The translations under genes were made by a program, and so were the position numbers. DNA of 64,000 bases from Daphnia carinata (taxonomy: Eukaryota; Arthropoda; Branchiopoda; Diplostraca; Daphniidae): NCBI RefSeq assembly GCF_022539665.2, contig NC_081337.1:8346679-8410678 (forward strand). The letters are read 5' to 3'. A model generated the notes under the pieces. That model saw only the letters and a list, made by a program, of their open reading frames with translations. It searched no databases and was not told the DNA's origin. Each line of letters opens with the position of its first letter. Within the stretch, counting starts at the first letter, position 1. Below are positions 38,176 through 49,707 of the stretch, piece by piece.

Positions 38176-41100
38176 TCCAGAAGGAAACTTTTTCTTCGTT
38201 CAGGTGTGTGGATTAGTGGCAATAAAAAGAACAATTTTGTTTTCCTTCTCACTCTTTCACGAACACACTTTCACTTCAGCACATGGTAATGCAACATTAG
38301 CAAATCCTCTTTTCAACTAGAATTGAAATGTACAACAAACAGAAATAATTGCAGCAGACTGTTTCATTTGGGACTTGTTGAAAGCCCGAAATTCGAAGTA
38401 AAAAACTAAAACCAAAAGACAACAGAGTGCAAAGCGAGGAAGCGATTGTTGGAAGCACGTCCGTTCGCTTCGCTTGCCAGATGGGTTATGGCTGTTAGGT
38501 GGTAGGTGTGTAAGCCCTGCCTTCAAAATGGACGGCGCGCGCTCTCTCGGTAGCACAGCTGTTTGGCCGCAGGCGAATCCGAAAACAGGGTGCTCTATGT
38601 TCTCTTGCATCCGCACCGTGAAACAAATGTATTTTTGTACGTATGTAACACAGCGATGTATATCACGAAAAAAAAAAATAATAATAATAGTAGTGTGTTG
38701 GAATGAAAATGAAACCATCAAATAAACGGCATAACTCGTTTGCAAGTCAACGATGACAGATGTCGCGGTCAGAATGTGGAAGCTCATTGTCGAAGCTATC
38801 TGAAAATCAAACAAAGATGGCCGACTAATCAAACCGGACTCTTGGGACTAATAATCGAATTTAGTCGTGAGAAATTTAGAAACTCGACGTCAATGGACGT
38901 CAGGTGCTGATGCACGTCCTTTTTTCTGCATATATTCGTCGTGATGATCGTGGTCGACATTTTTCATCAAACATTTCCTGATAACCAACGACTGCAATCG
39001 TGTTTTGCTTTTTGCATTTTTTTTCTTTCGTGGGTTTCGTCTTTTCGTTTTTAGAAAGTTTTAACATTTTTTTACTAAAGACTCCCATGAAACCGAGCAG
39101 CTGTATCAGATGACTTTCTAAGCGACAAGGAGTGGTCGCCCGTTCAAGTCTCAAACGCTGCATTGCCTACATTTTAAAAAAATAAGAGTTTTTTTTCGTC
39201 TGTGGTTGATGATGATGCAGCCAAAACATTGTAATTTAACAACAACAAAAGGGAAAAAGGCTCTATACTGCTGCCAATTTGTCCAACACTTTTGTTCGTC
39301 ATCAGCATAGAATTAAGAGGCAATAGCAGTAAAGTTTGGGAAAGCTGTGGGAGAATCCAGTCTTTTGCCACTACCATGTTTTTGATTGTTTACCATCAAA
39401 TGAACCGAAACAAAGGTCTCTTTTGTAAGGAAATGCTATTGCAAAACGAGTAGTTCTACTTGGAGAGAAATTTAAAAAGTCATGAATAATTCAGATGAAA
39501 GTGTGAGTGCTTGAAATATCGAAGAATCATCAAGTGTCTGTTTCGAAACTACGTATATGCACAGGGTGACGTAAATTGGCGTCTCGTTGCTTGCCGATTA
39601 AAATCATGGCAATCGATTAGATCTAAACAGTCAGCATTACGACAATTTCAATATTAAAAGTATGATTAATTCTAAAGCAGATTAGGAAAAATAAAATGTC
39701 TTATAGGTCTCACCTGAAATGAAAAAATGTCAAATTCGGTGAAAGTGGCTACTGTGGAAATGTCGTCTGTCTCGTCGAGTTTTGTTTTCACAATAAACCA
39801 GAATGGAGGTTAATGGTAAAAATAGGCAGTCTGCGTGAAATTTGAATGATGATTGAATAGAAAAATGAAAGTGTCTTTGTAATCCTGAGAATCGTAAAGT
39901 GTCGGGCAAAAAGCCACCGAATGCAAAATGCAGTCGGGTCGTTGCCTGTCACGGCTCATTTCCAGTTTACTTCAACTATTTTACAACAAAAATAAACCAG
40001 AATGTGGAATCGGCTTTCTGGATCTAGAGCTAAACACGACTATTGGAAGAGAAATGAACAACAAAAAGCGGCGCAACAAAAATGTGTCTAAAACCTGGTT
40101 TAGAAAACTGAAATTGGCTCGTGCAAAACTTGCAGACCTTTTATGTGATGGATCATACGTTTTGCTGTTTTATCTATTTCAATTTAACTTTAATAAGATA
40201 TTTACAAACCGAAAATAAGAACCACCGTGCCAGACACAAACCAGGGTCGCTGGGTGTGACCATTCGGACGTTGTACTCTGTTACGTTGTAGGATGTTGCA
40301 ACACATACCCATCGAGCCGGATATGCCATGTACGTGTATCAGCATAACCTGGACGCCTAATGATTTGTCAGGATTGAATTCAAAAACTGTGCAACGAGTG
40401 AGAGTGCAAGGAACTTATGTTTTTTTATCGCTTTCTTGGAATCCACTTGACCAGTTTTTATTTTAGCGGCCAGTGAAATAGAAATGAAAGAGGGAAACGA
40501 TAAGCAGGAAATTTTTCTTTTCTTTTTCGTCTTCTTTGGTTTCCGCGTGTACTAATTTCCCGACCGCAAAATACTGCCGTCGTAAATATCTTAGACGAAA
40601 CCAACCATTTCCAAAGCAGGAGCAGGTGTACGAGTTCACGCGGGATTTCGACCATGATGCCGCCCCTACAACTATTAGACCCTATGCCCCTGAATTCAAT
40701 TTGGAAAATACATCAAAACACGAACACATTTGAATATCTGGAAAAGAACGGATTTTGACTTCGGCAGTGCCCACGTGCACACCATCAAGCACGCTTCATT
40801 AATTCCTGCTGCCGGTTCTGAGAACGAAAAAAACTGCGCACACGGCGCCATGCTAGATTTCAATTAAAATTTTTGTAGAGCTCGGCAGCGTGAAAAAAAG
40901 GGGGAGGCATATGAATCTGATGAATAATGCAGATATAATTTCGCCTCAACTGACTCAAGCCTATATGTGTCTGAATGATGCAATAAACAGCGACAAGCGT
41001 GTGCGCTGACACGTCCTGCCATCTCCACCCGAACACATAATTCACTCCTTCTGAAAATACTCGACTAAAGATGATTTCGCGTCTCATTTGACTACGCTTA

Positions 41101-42729
41101 GCAATGGCGTAAGAGGCAAAAGAGCGTGAGAAAGCGCGTCTCCCACCCATCGGGCTCCAAATCGGCGATTCAAACTTTGACGTCGTCAGCCGCCACAAAA
41201 GATCAAAAAGGTCGACAGACGGAAAAGAACTAAAATACTAACCAAGACGTTGAAAGCCTGACTTGACCTAATTTCCCAAAGTTGTGTATATACATATTTC
41301 TCCCTTTTTTTCAGATTCGTTTGGCAATCAGCAAAAAAAAGATTAGATTGTTTTTCGGCGTAATAAAAGCATAATGATGATTCAGTAGATTCAATACGGA
41401 CATAGTTAGTTCATAAATTCAACGGCAATCAATCGTGACGGCGACAGTACGGCGGCAACTAAAAGATCGTAGCGATACACATAATAATGTATTGTATCCG
41501 CGGCAGCACGTGAGTTGAAACAGACCGAAACATGGCTCACGCCACTCACGTCAGCGTGTATACCATTTTATGAGATGCATATGACTGTTGACTTCGTGTC
41601 GGTGCATCAGCCAAACAACTCTGAATTTTTTCCTCGTTAAACAGTAGCGTCATTCAAACAAGGAAATTTAAAACAACAGCAAAGAATTGACGTTGCAGAA
41701 ATTCGAGCAGCAACAGCTGCTGTTTCCAACTATCCAAAAAAGAATTATAGAACAGAATTTATCTATTAAGAAAAATATATATACAGTGAACGCGAAACCG
41801 CCGCTACTTGTGCGGTCACCGACTCCAGTGAGCCGCTCCGAGTGGCGGATAATGGATTGGCAAAAACAGTTTCAAAGAGGAATGAACTAGTTTATTCGAA
41901 TAAACCCTTCCGGTTGAAAATGAACGTGAATTTTCACATCAGCTCAAAACTGTGTATCCAGTATTTTTGGCTCATGAAAGCCAAATAGCGTGAACGCTAT
42001 AATGATGACGAACGATGTTCCAAACAAAAATGGCTACTACACCTAAAATGGATCAATGTTATCATCTAAATTAAGACTGCAGGCGAAATAAGGCTCCCCT
42101 CTTCCCCCCAGCTCGTAATTATAGCGAAAATTCTAACAGAAGCAATAAGAGTCCAGAAGATGAAAGAATTGTAAACAGTTGGAAAAGTAGCAATCTTTTA
42201 TTCAGCAGTCACCGCGACACGTAAGACGGTGATGGATGGATTAAATTAGATTGGCTTTTGCGTTCTCACTAGCTGGAATATCAACCATGTTTTCATCACA
42301 GGGGAAATACTAAACCACAAGACGAGAATTGATTCTTCTACGAGTTCTACTTGATTCTTTGACAACCTTCCCCCCCCCCCAGTCCAAACAAAAACGAGAA
42401 AAGCAAAAGAAACTTCAAGGTTAAAGAACTTTAAGCAACCAATCTAAGTTTGCGTCGATATTCTTCTTCATTACCCATCTAATATTCATCGACAACATCA
42501 CTTACAATCAATAAAATGAGAATGAAAAGCTTACAGACCTTTTTGTGACAGATGCGACTGCGCAGACACTGGTAATTTTTAAAGTAGACTAGAACCACCG
42601 CTTAAATTCGTGGCATTTATGCGTTTGGGTGCAAGCGACTGTCAATAGGCGTTTTACATCTTTTTGTCTTTTGTGAAGTTAGTACGTTTTGCTTTTCTAA
42701 TAGAAGCACTTAAAGGGTGCTTTTTACAA
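38176..42729. other. Spacer between the divergent PLEKHG-like and HARBI1-like genes
   Basis: This 4.5 kb should hold the 5' UTR and promoter of the PLEKHG-like gene (the somewhat GC-richer part near 38450-38620 is a candidate) and that of the nuclease gene. Base composition is more ordinary here than in the giant intron, with few long homopolymers. Several open frames exist (39928-40218 and 40536-40733 on plus, 40860-41198 on minus), but none shows a family signature or a supported gene structure. Confidence 0.5.
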
Positions 42730-44522
42730 ATGAAGATAAGCGACGAATCGCCACCTTCCATTCCGGAAGAGCTGGCTAGTGCTATGCCGCCAGAAATGGT
42801 GATGCAGCTCATTCAGGTCTCTTCGGCCTTTCTTGTTACGCTCAACTCGTATGTAGCGTCAACCCGCGAGATTGACCGTCGATCACGACGCCTCAGACGA
42901 TCTCGGATGCTGCTTCTCATGAGATTAATGCAGCTTCGTGAAGATAAATCTCAACGTTTACTAGCTGCACCACCTCCAGTTCCAATCCCGATTCCTGTCC
43001 CTCGAATAGTGAAACCACCACCAGCGGGCAACAAGTAAGACTAGTGTGACAGTCCTCATGTTGGATTTTTACCAACTCATGCTTTTCTCATGAACAGGTT
43101 TTGGGAGAGAGAAGTTCCTCGCTTTTCTGAAGCTCAGTTTCAAAAAGAGTTCCATGTCAGTAAAAGAACCTTCAATTACCTTTGTAATGCTCTCAGACCC
43201 ACACTTTCAAAACGAGATGCCAATTTAAGAGCTCACGTACCTCTGGAAAAGCGTGTTGGTGTAGCCCTGGCATTGCTTGCTTCCAAAAATGAATATAAGA
43301 ATGACTACAGTGTCATTGCACACACCTTTGGCATTAGCAAAAGCTCAGTTGCCATTATATTTAAACAATTTTGTAATGCAGTTGTGGATATCCTGTTTGG
43401 CAAGGTTGTCCAATTGCCATCGGGACCAGGTTTCCGCGAAGAGGCCGATAAATTTGAGCTCAGGTGTGTCATAACAAATTTTAAAACATTTTTTGTTGCT
43501 GTTCTTCGATAGCTTTTAAATGCAATGACATTATGTTAACGGGTTTTTCATATCCAGGTATTTGTTCCCTGACACTATTGGCGTTGTCGGTGCAACACAT
43601 TTACCAGTAGCTACTCCGCGTAATTGCGGTACAGGCTACACGAATTCGTCCGGTTGGAATTCTATCGTTCTGCTGGGTGTAGCTGGTTACAACAACAAAT
43701 TAGGCTATGTCTGTATCGGCCAGCCGGGCAGTACAGACAACACGGCAGTACTCAAAGCGTCGCAATTGTACAAAACGGCCCAAAAAGGCAAACTTTTCCC
43801 GGCTGACGAAGACTTGCATTTCCTCGCCGATCACACCTTCCCGTTGCAAAATTGGCTCTTGACGCCTTATCGCATGGATGAAGTCTGCGATAGGGAATCA
43901 TACAAGACACTCAATCAACACCTCAAAAACGCTCACAAATGTGTAGAAACCAGTTTTGAAAGACTAAAAGGTTTGTTACTAATACTCATCCACTTTTCCA
44001 CTCTCCTTCAATCTTTTGATATGCAGGTCGATGGGGACTGTTGCTTAAGGGTTGCGATCTGGCCATGGACTTTACCAAAGTGGTTCAAGTTTGTTGTGTC
44101 TTGCACAATCTGTGCGAAGAGGCGGGAGACATGTTTTTCGAGCACTGGTCAGTCGATTGGAAATCCTGTTTGTAGACCATACCATGTTCATATTTTGCAA
44201 TTCACACAGGTACGGAACGGTGCGAACTTTTGATGCAGCGCACCCGCAACCCAAATCGAAAGCAGCAGCTGCGCACATCCGAGACGAGGACGATGAAGAC
44301 GAAGAGGACGAAGAAGAGTATGAAGAAATGCTTGCGGAAGCAGGTGCCAAACGTGATCGGTTATCGGAACGTCTCATTGTTAGTGCCGCTGCTGCTGCGG
44401 CCTCACAAGCTGCAACAGCATTACCTCCATTGGCGCTCAGTCGACCGGATGACAGGCGGAATTCATTCCCCTCGCCATTAACGGAGCACAGCTTCTCACA
44501 AGACGATTCGGATATGTATTGA
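42730..44522 (+). CDS. PIF/Harbinger transposase-derived nuclease-like protein (HARBI1-like)
   Basis: Five exons: 42730-43034, 43098-43463, 43558-43970, 44027-44147 and 44210-44522, giving 1518 bases and 505 residues. The start is the first ATG (MKISDESPPSIPEELA). An Arg-rich helix and a Pro-rich linker come first. A helix-turn-helix region follows (FSEAQFQKEFHVSKRTFNYL; YSVIAHTFGISKSSVAIIF), then the DDE_4 nuclease fold (GVVGATHLPVATP; LADHTFPLQNWLLTPYR; CVETSFERLKGRW; CCVLHNLCEE). The acidic, Ala-rich tail ends SFSQDDSDMY. Against the HARBI1 motif GVIDxxH, the first catalytic Asp is Gly here, while the second Asp (ADHTF) and the Glu (VETSF) remain. With four short introns and an open frame it looks like a domesticated host gene. 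No terminal inverted repeats or target duplication are visible around it. Confidence 0.88.
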
Positions 44523-47500
44523 ATAGACCTGCTAAAGAAAAGAAAAAAATGAAGACAGAACAAAAAGGAAGAAGCCTTTCTAGTTTGTTTCTAATCGGCT
44601 ATTTCAAATTGTGTGTTGAGACGTTCGAGTTTGGGTCAGCATGGTGACGATTCACTGAAAACATAAAAACACTTTAATTTAAGGAAACATGTTGTTCTGA
44701 TTTGTTTGTTTTTTTGCGTGTGTTTGTGTGTGTGTATAAATTTCAAAAAATGAAAATTTACTTGACGGAAGCAAAATTTTGTCAATTTAATTTTTTTTTT
44801 CTTTTTTTTTTTTTTACAAACGGGTTTATTTTCGCCTTTTTTAATGTTGTATCATCCGTATCGTCCGTACATAAATGACAGCAACAATAGCGCGCGCAGA
44901 AAAAATTTCCTTAATTTTTCTCAAAACAGGTTAGAATTGAATTGGGGGATTTGGGTGGGAGACGATCTGGCTTTTCTTTAGTTTTTGTTTTATTTTTTTT
45001 TTTGTCAAAATTTTGTTCACTTTTCATTTTAAATCTTTTTTTAAACGACGTCACAGTACAAACTTTCCTGTCTAAACAGCTAAATGGCGGCGTGTTGTGT
45101 GTTTGGGGTGGTGGAGGAATAAAGAAGAGCGAAAGAGGTCAAGTTGCGGGGCAGTTCAATAAAGTTCCATGAACAAAAAAAATAAACGTGGAGCGATTAA
45201 ATGATGATAAACTGAAAAAAAAAAAAAATAAAACGGATGATTCAAGAAAAAATACAGTCAAAGAATCCGCCATATTGGTAAGATAATAATACTGCACACT
45301 CCATTGAAATCTTGCATCAATGAGAAATGAATCTAGAAAATAAGACGGCGAGAGGAAAGGGGATCTTTTTTTCTGCCTGCGTGATATAAAAAAAGAGAAA
45401 CAGGATGGCATCAACATTTTTCTGTTTTGTTACCGGCGAAACAAAGAAAAAAAAAACCCGGCGAATTTTTGAAAAAAAAAAAATGATTGGCTGATCATGA
45501 CGCGGTTGAGGGGAGAAATATTTACCAAAATACGGAAGTTGAGAGAAAGAGCCGGAAAACGAACGGAGGGGGGGACGAGGCGGTTCAACAAGTCACAAAA
45601 TTGCACGCTGTGAAAACAAAAAAAGTTAGGTATAAGAGAAAGAGTACATGGGTATACAAGAATGATCAAACGGAGGTCGGTTTTTTCTCATTTCATCGCT
45701 AGAAACCTGCTGCAAAAATCAAAAGAGGACAGACTTGAAAACAAAAAAATTCATAATGGGACACGCGGTAGAAAAAAAAACATGACGAAAGATAATATAA
45801 CCATGAGTATTCCTTACATAGCGTTTGGTTAATGCAATGCATGCGTGAATACACGAGATATTATTGTTAATTATGGTATGGAGGGCTAGGAGGTGAGAAT
45901 CGAATCAATTGGAGGAAGAGGAAAAAGAAATTGTGGTTCGTGGTGGTGGCAGAATGGCGTCAATTTTTTTTTTTTCACGCAGCACAGCGGTGGCTTCAAT
46001 GAAAAACAAGGGGGACATTAGAATTAAGAATTGAAAGTGACACGAAAAAAAAGGGAGGAACAAACATCAGCAGCACAATGGGAAAGGACAACATTTGCAC
46101 TTTGCATAGTACATTACACAAAGCCGTTTTTTTTTTCCCTAAAATTCAAAAAAAAAAAAAAATTGTTTTGTTTTAAACTACTTCACCGATATAAAGATAG
46201 ATAGACGAGGGCGTGGAAATGACAAAAGAAAAAAATCTTACATAATCGTAATAGATCCACGGCCGAAACACACACACACACACACACATTTTTTGTGTCA
46301 CCTCCTCCTGTCCCCTCAAATTGAACCTCTCTCTCTCCTCCTTACAAAAAGGAAACTCTTCCTTTTCCCCCATTAAAGACACACAGATAGAAGAAAAACA
46401 CATTTGGTTTGATCGGCTTCGAAATGAAACGTCAATGGGACAAACAATAGCAGCTGAGTTGATTTTTTTTTTTTCGTTTGAAAAAAAAAAATAGAAAAAG
46501 GAAATCGACGATTACTTTAAAGCATATCCACGTTGTTCTGTTTAGACTGTAAATTCAGGAGACACACAGGGGCGAAAAAAAAATTAGTTTTAAATTATTG
46601 TTGTAAATTTTGTGTGTAAATGTGTGTTTCCGGAAGCGATGGATGACAAGGGAGGGGGAAGAACTAGGTGCAAAACATTTTGAACTAACCGTTTTCTCCT
46701 CTTTTTTTGGCCCTTTGGATCTTGGCGAAAAATAAACTAAACTTCGGCTCTTTACGATATAAAAAGCTGCCTCTTAAATTTGACACAAAAGTATCGCAAA
46801 TCAACGAACGAAAAATATTAATAATAATAATAAATGGGGAAAAAAAAGGAACCAAAAATGGGAGGGTACGAAGCGGTCGAAAGTGATGGACTTTGGTTAC
46901 GCATTCAACTAACCAAGGGGGAAAAAAATGGGATAATAACATTCAAAATAGACTGAAGGGGTGGGGTGTTTAAATTAGAAAATAATTTCAGGTTACACAT
47001 TTAAAAAAAAAAAAAGGAATAAAAAAATTTAACGACCCATCCAGGCGGAGTGTGCTGTTTGCTGTTGTGTCCAACAGGCAAAAATAAAACACACACACAC
47101 ACTCACACACGGAAACAAAAAATTTGTGTTGGAGTCCCAAAGACACACAAAAGAAAGATGGATAGAAATTAGAACAATAGTTACGAAGGAAGAGTCCGGA
47201 CACACTTCACACAAAAGAAAACATTAGATTTTTTTTTAGTTTTTTTTGTTTTGTGTTTTTTTAGTTTTTTTTTTCAGTTTTGTTGTTTCTCTTCATATGC
47301 TTTTTTCATATTTTTATCGTCGTCGTAATGTAAATTCATCATCACCTTCCGGAAGCTCCGTGAGTGTGAGATTGGAAGGTTTTTCTTCATTTCTTCTGCT
47401 ATCTTTTAATTTTCCACGATGTAGTCTATTTTGTAGTATAGCGGTGGTAGCTGATGTTGCCGGAGAGAGACGAGATGGCCCACACACACACGCACACACA

Positions 47501-47574
47501 CGCAACAACTGGAGTGGGAGATGAAGAGGCGATGGTGGTGGTGGATGTAAAACAAAATCCCCAATTTTTTTTTT
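44523..47574. other. Spacer between the converging nuclease-like and Myb/SANT genes
   Basis: About 3 kb of AT-rich sequence with many A and T runs and no credible exon. The 3' UTRs of both genes should lie here; a TTTATT (AATAAA on the minus strand) occurs near 44826, far from the Myb/SANT stop. Confidence 0.45.
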
Positions 47575-49707
47575 TTACATGGTATCGTGTCTGCTCTTGG
47601 GAATGCCCAGTATGTCGCTGGAGAAGGGATGAACGGCCATCGGAGCATTGGAAGATGCAGCGCCCTTGCCTGATGAACCGTTGTTGTACCATCCGCCACC
47701 ACCACCGCCCGTCCCGCTGTTACCGGCGCCCATCATCGTGTTGACGACACCTTGCTGGTACGCCGGTGAGAGTGGATAGGAAGCAGGACTTGCCATCTGT
47801 CCGGCACTGGATGGCGATGGAGACGGCTGGTTCATGCCACCGTAGGGGTAGTGGTGGCCTGCTGAACCCGTACCCATATTAGTGGCGGCACCAGGGCCGT
47901 CCATGCCGTGCATTTTGTTCATCCCAGAATTGCCCACCATCGGCGGATTGCTGTAGGTGTGCGAGTAGGCAGGAGAGTTGGAACACGAAGAAGATGGATT
48001 GGATGGCGTCTTGGAACCAGATGCCTGGTTGTTGTTGCCGCCAGCCCCTCCAGAGTGTAGACCGCTGCTTCCAGCTGTTGTTCCACTCCCTCCCGCACCT
48101 CCTTGCGATCCTGCGCTGTTGTTGTTTTGCACCTCCGGTTTTGACGAAAAACTGGGCATATGTCCTCCAAACATTTGCGTCATGTTAGAGAAAAAGGCCG
48201 TCACGGCTTGCATCATGGCTGCCTCGCTGGCTGCTCGTTCTTGCTGCAGTTTCAGGTGCTCCTCTTCGATCTTCAGCATGGCCTATGCCGTAAAATGAAA
48301 CTAGGATCAAATATTTAGGTAAATTGAAATTAAAAATCCAACGAACCTGCATCAACGAGAGGAGCATGTTGCTCGTGCCGTGCTTCGGCCGTTTTGTTGG
48401 TCTGCGCGGATCATCAGCTGGAGAAACTGGCCGACGTTTCAATCCGGAAGGGCCAAGTAGAGGCGGATGGTGGCCGCCGAGACCGGGCAGGTCGGCGGGA
48501 CCCATTGCGCCCGCCATGTGTCCGTTAGGAGGGGCGTCGTTGTGCTCACTGCCGGCCGACGAGCCCGATTCGGGCATCGAAACGGAACTATCGTCATCAT
48601 TGGATCGTGAAGATCCACCTCCGGCTCCTCCGCCTGCACCCCTCCGGCCGCCACCTCCGTCTACATTGCAGGCGAGTGGCTCGTTGGGCTCTTCCATGGA
48701 CATACTAAGAAACATACCTGGAGGAAAAAAAACAATAACATTACAACCCTGGACAACCACAAATAAAAAGAACAAATAAAATAACTCTCACCTGGATGAT
48801 GATGTGAGGCCCCAGGTCTGGCCTCTGGTTCTGTGTAAGAGTGGGATCCTGCATCGTAAGAGTCTCCAAACTCTGTTCTGCCCTCCAAGAATTTGGCAAG
48901 GACTGGGTAATATGGCCAATCTGGAACTCCTTCACCTACAGGGTAAGTTGGGATCAGAGAATTGAAAGAAAAAAGAAAACCAACAATCCAATTTAGTCAT
49001 AAGCCACAGATATTATTTTGTTTGTTGTTTTTTTTTTCTCTTAAAACGAAGAATATTGAGTAAAACAGAATCAAGGGTTAGGAACGCAGAAGCATTCTGC
49101 CTCGTCTACAGACTCGAACACCCTGCCAAAATGGGAGGAATTGAATGAACCGAGCTTCAATCACACTGTCACTCTTTGGTCAGTTCGGGCATGTATGATT
49201 TGTCACAGACAGCACTTGAGCATGGCCGTTACTGAGAGAGAGAATGAATTGCAGAGTCTATGTGCACTGAAAACTTCGGACAAGATGATGTTGGTATTGA
49301 GAAACTGTGAGATGCAGACACAAAGGAATCGTGGATTAGGCATAGGGGGTAGCCAACACAGGAGGTGCTGCGTACAGATGCCTGGATGGAGGGAAAAAAT
49401 CACACGAGTTGAGAGTTGTTAAGTCACCTGCAAGATATCCTCTCTTGAGTTTGGTGTATTTGGCTCTGAGGTTTCCGACGCGCACTTTGCATTCCTCCGG
49501 CCCGCGGTTGTAGTTCATGGCCTTCATTCGTTCACTGATAACCAGCCACAGCCGGCCAGTCCTGTGGCCTTTGCCCAGTTCGGGGTGCGTCCCTCCGTTC
49601 GTGTAGTGAGTCCACAGTTCCAGTAGCCGGATCGTTTCTTCATAACCGAAATTCTTCTTGCGCGGGCTATGTTGCAGATGCATTTGAAGGGAGGTGGCGG
49701 CAGCCAT
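47575..49707 (-). CDS. Myb/SANT-like (trihelix) DNA-binding domain protein
   Basis: Four exons on the minus strand: 49428-49707, 48792-48935, 48347-48717 and 47575-48282, totalling 1503 bases (500 residues) with all phases agreeing. Residues about 18-95 form a Myb/SANT-like domain: GYEETIRLLELWTHY, then RLWLVISERMKAMNYNRGPEE, then CKVRVGNLRAKYTKLKRGY. This is the Myb_DNA-bind_4 pattern with its spaced Trp and the Cys-x-x-x-x-x-x-Leu...Tyr helix. The rest is low complexity: Gly/Ser/Asp-rich, then a basic stretch (LKRRPVSPADDPRRPTKRPK) resembling a nuclear localisation signal. A short coiled coil (AMLKIEEEHLKLQQERAASE) and a Gly/Asn/Ser/Pro-rich C-terminus follow. It is probably a nuclear DNA-binding regulator. 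It faces the Harbinger-derived nuclease gene. Exact orthologue not recognised. Confidence 0.85.

Noticed and set aside
38317-38832. A 171-residue open frame on the minus strand
   Set aside because: It overlaps the probable 5' region of the PLEKHG-like gene and shows no domain.
40293-40465. An open plus-strand stretch reading ...ITWTPNDLSGLNSKTVQRV...
   Set aside because: It looks mildly protein-like, but no start, splice partner or family signature could be found.
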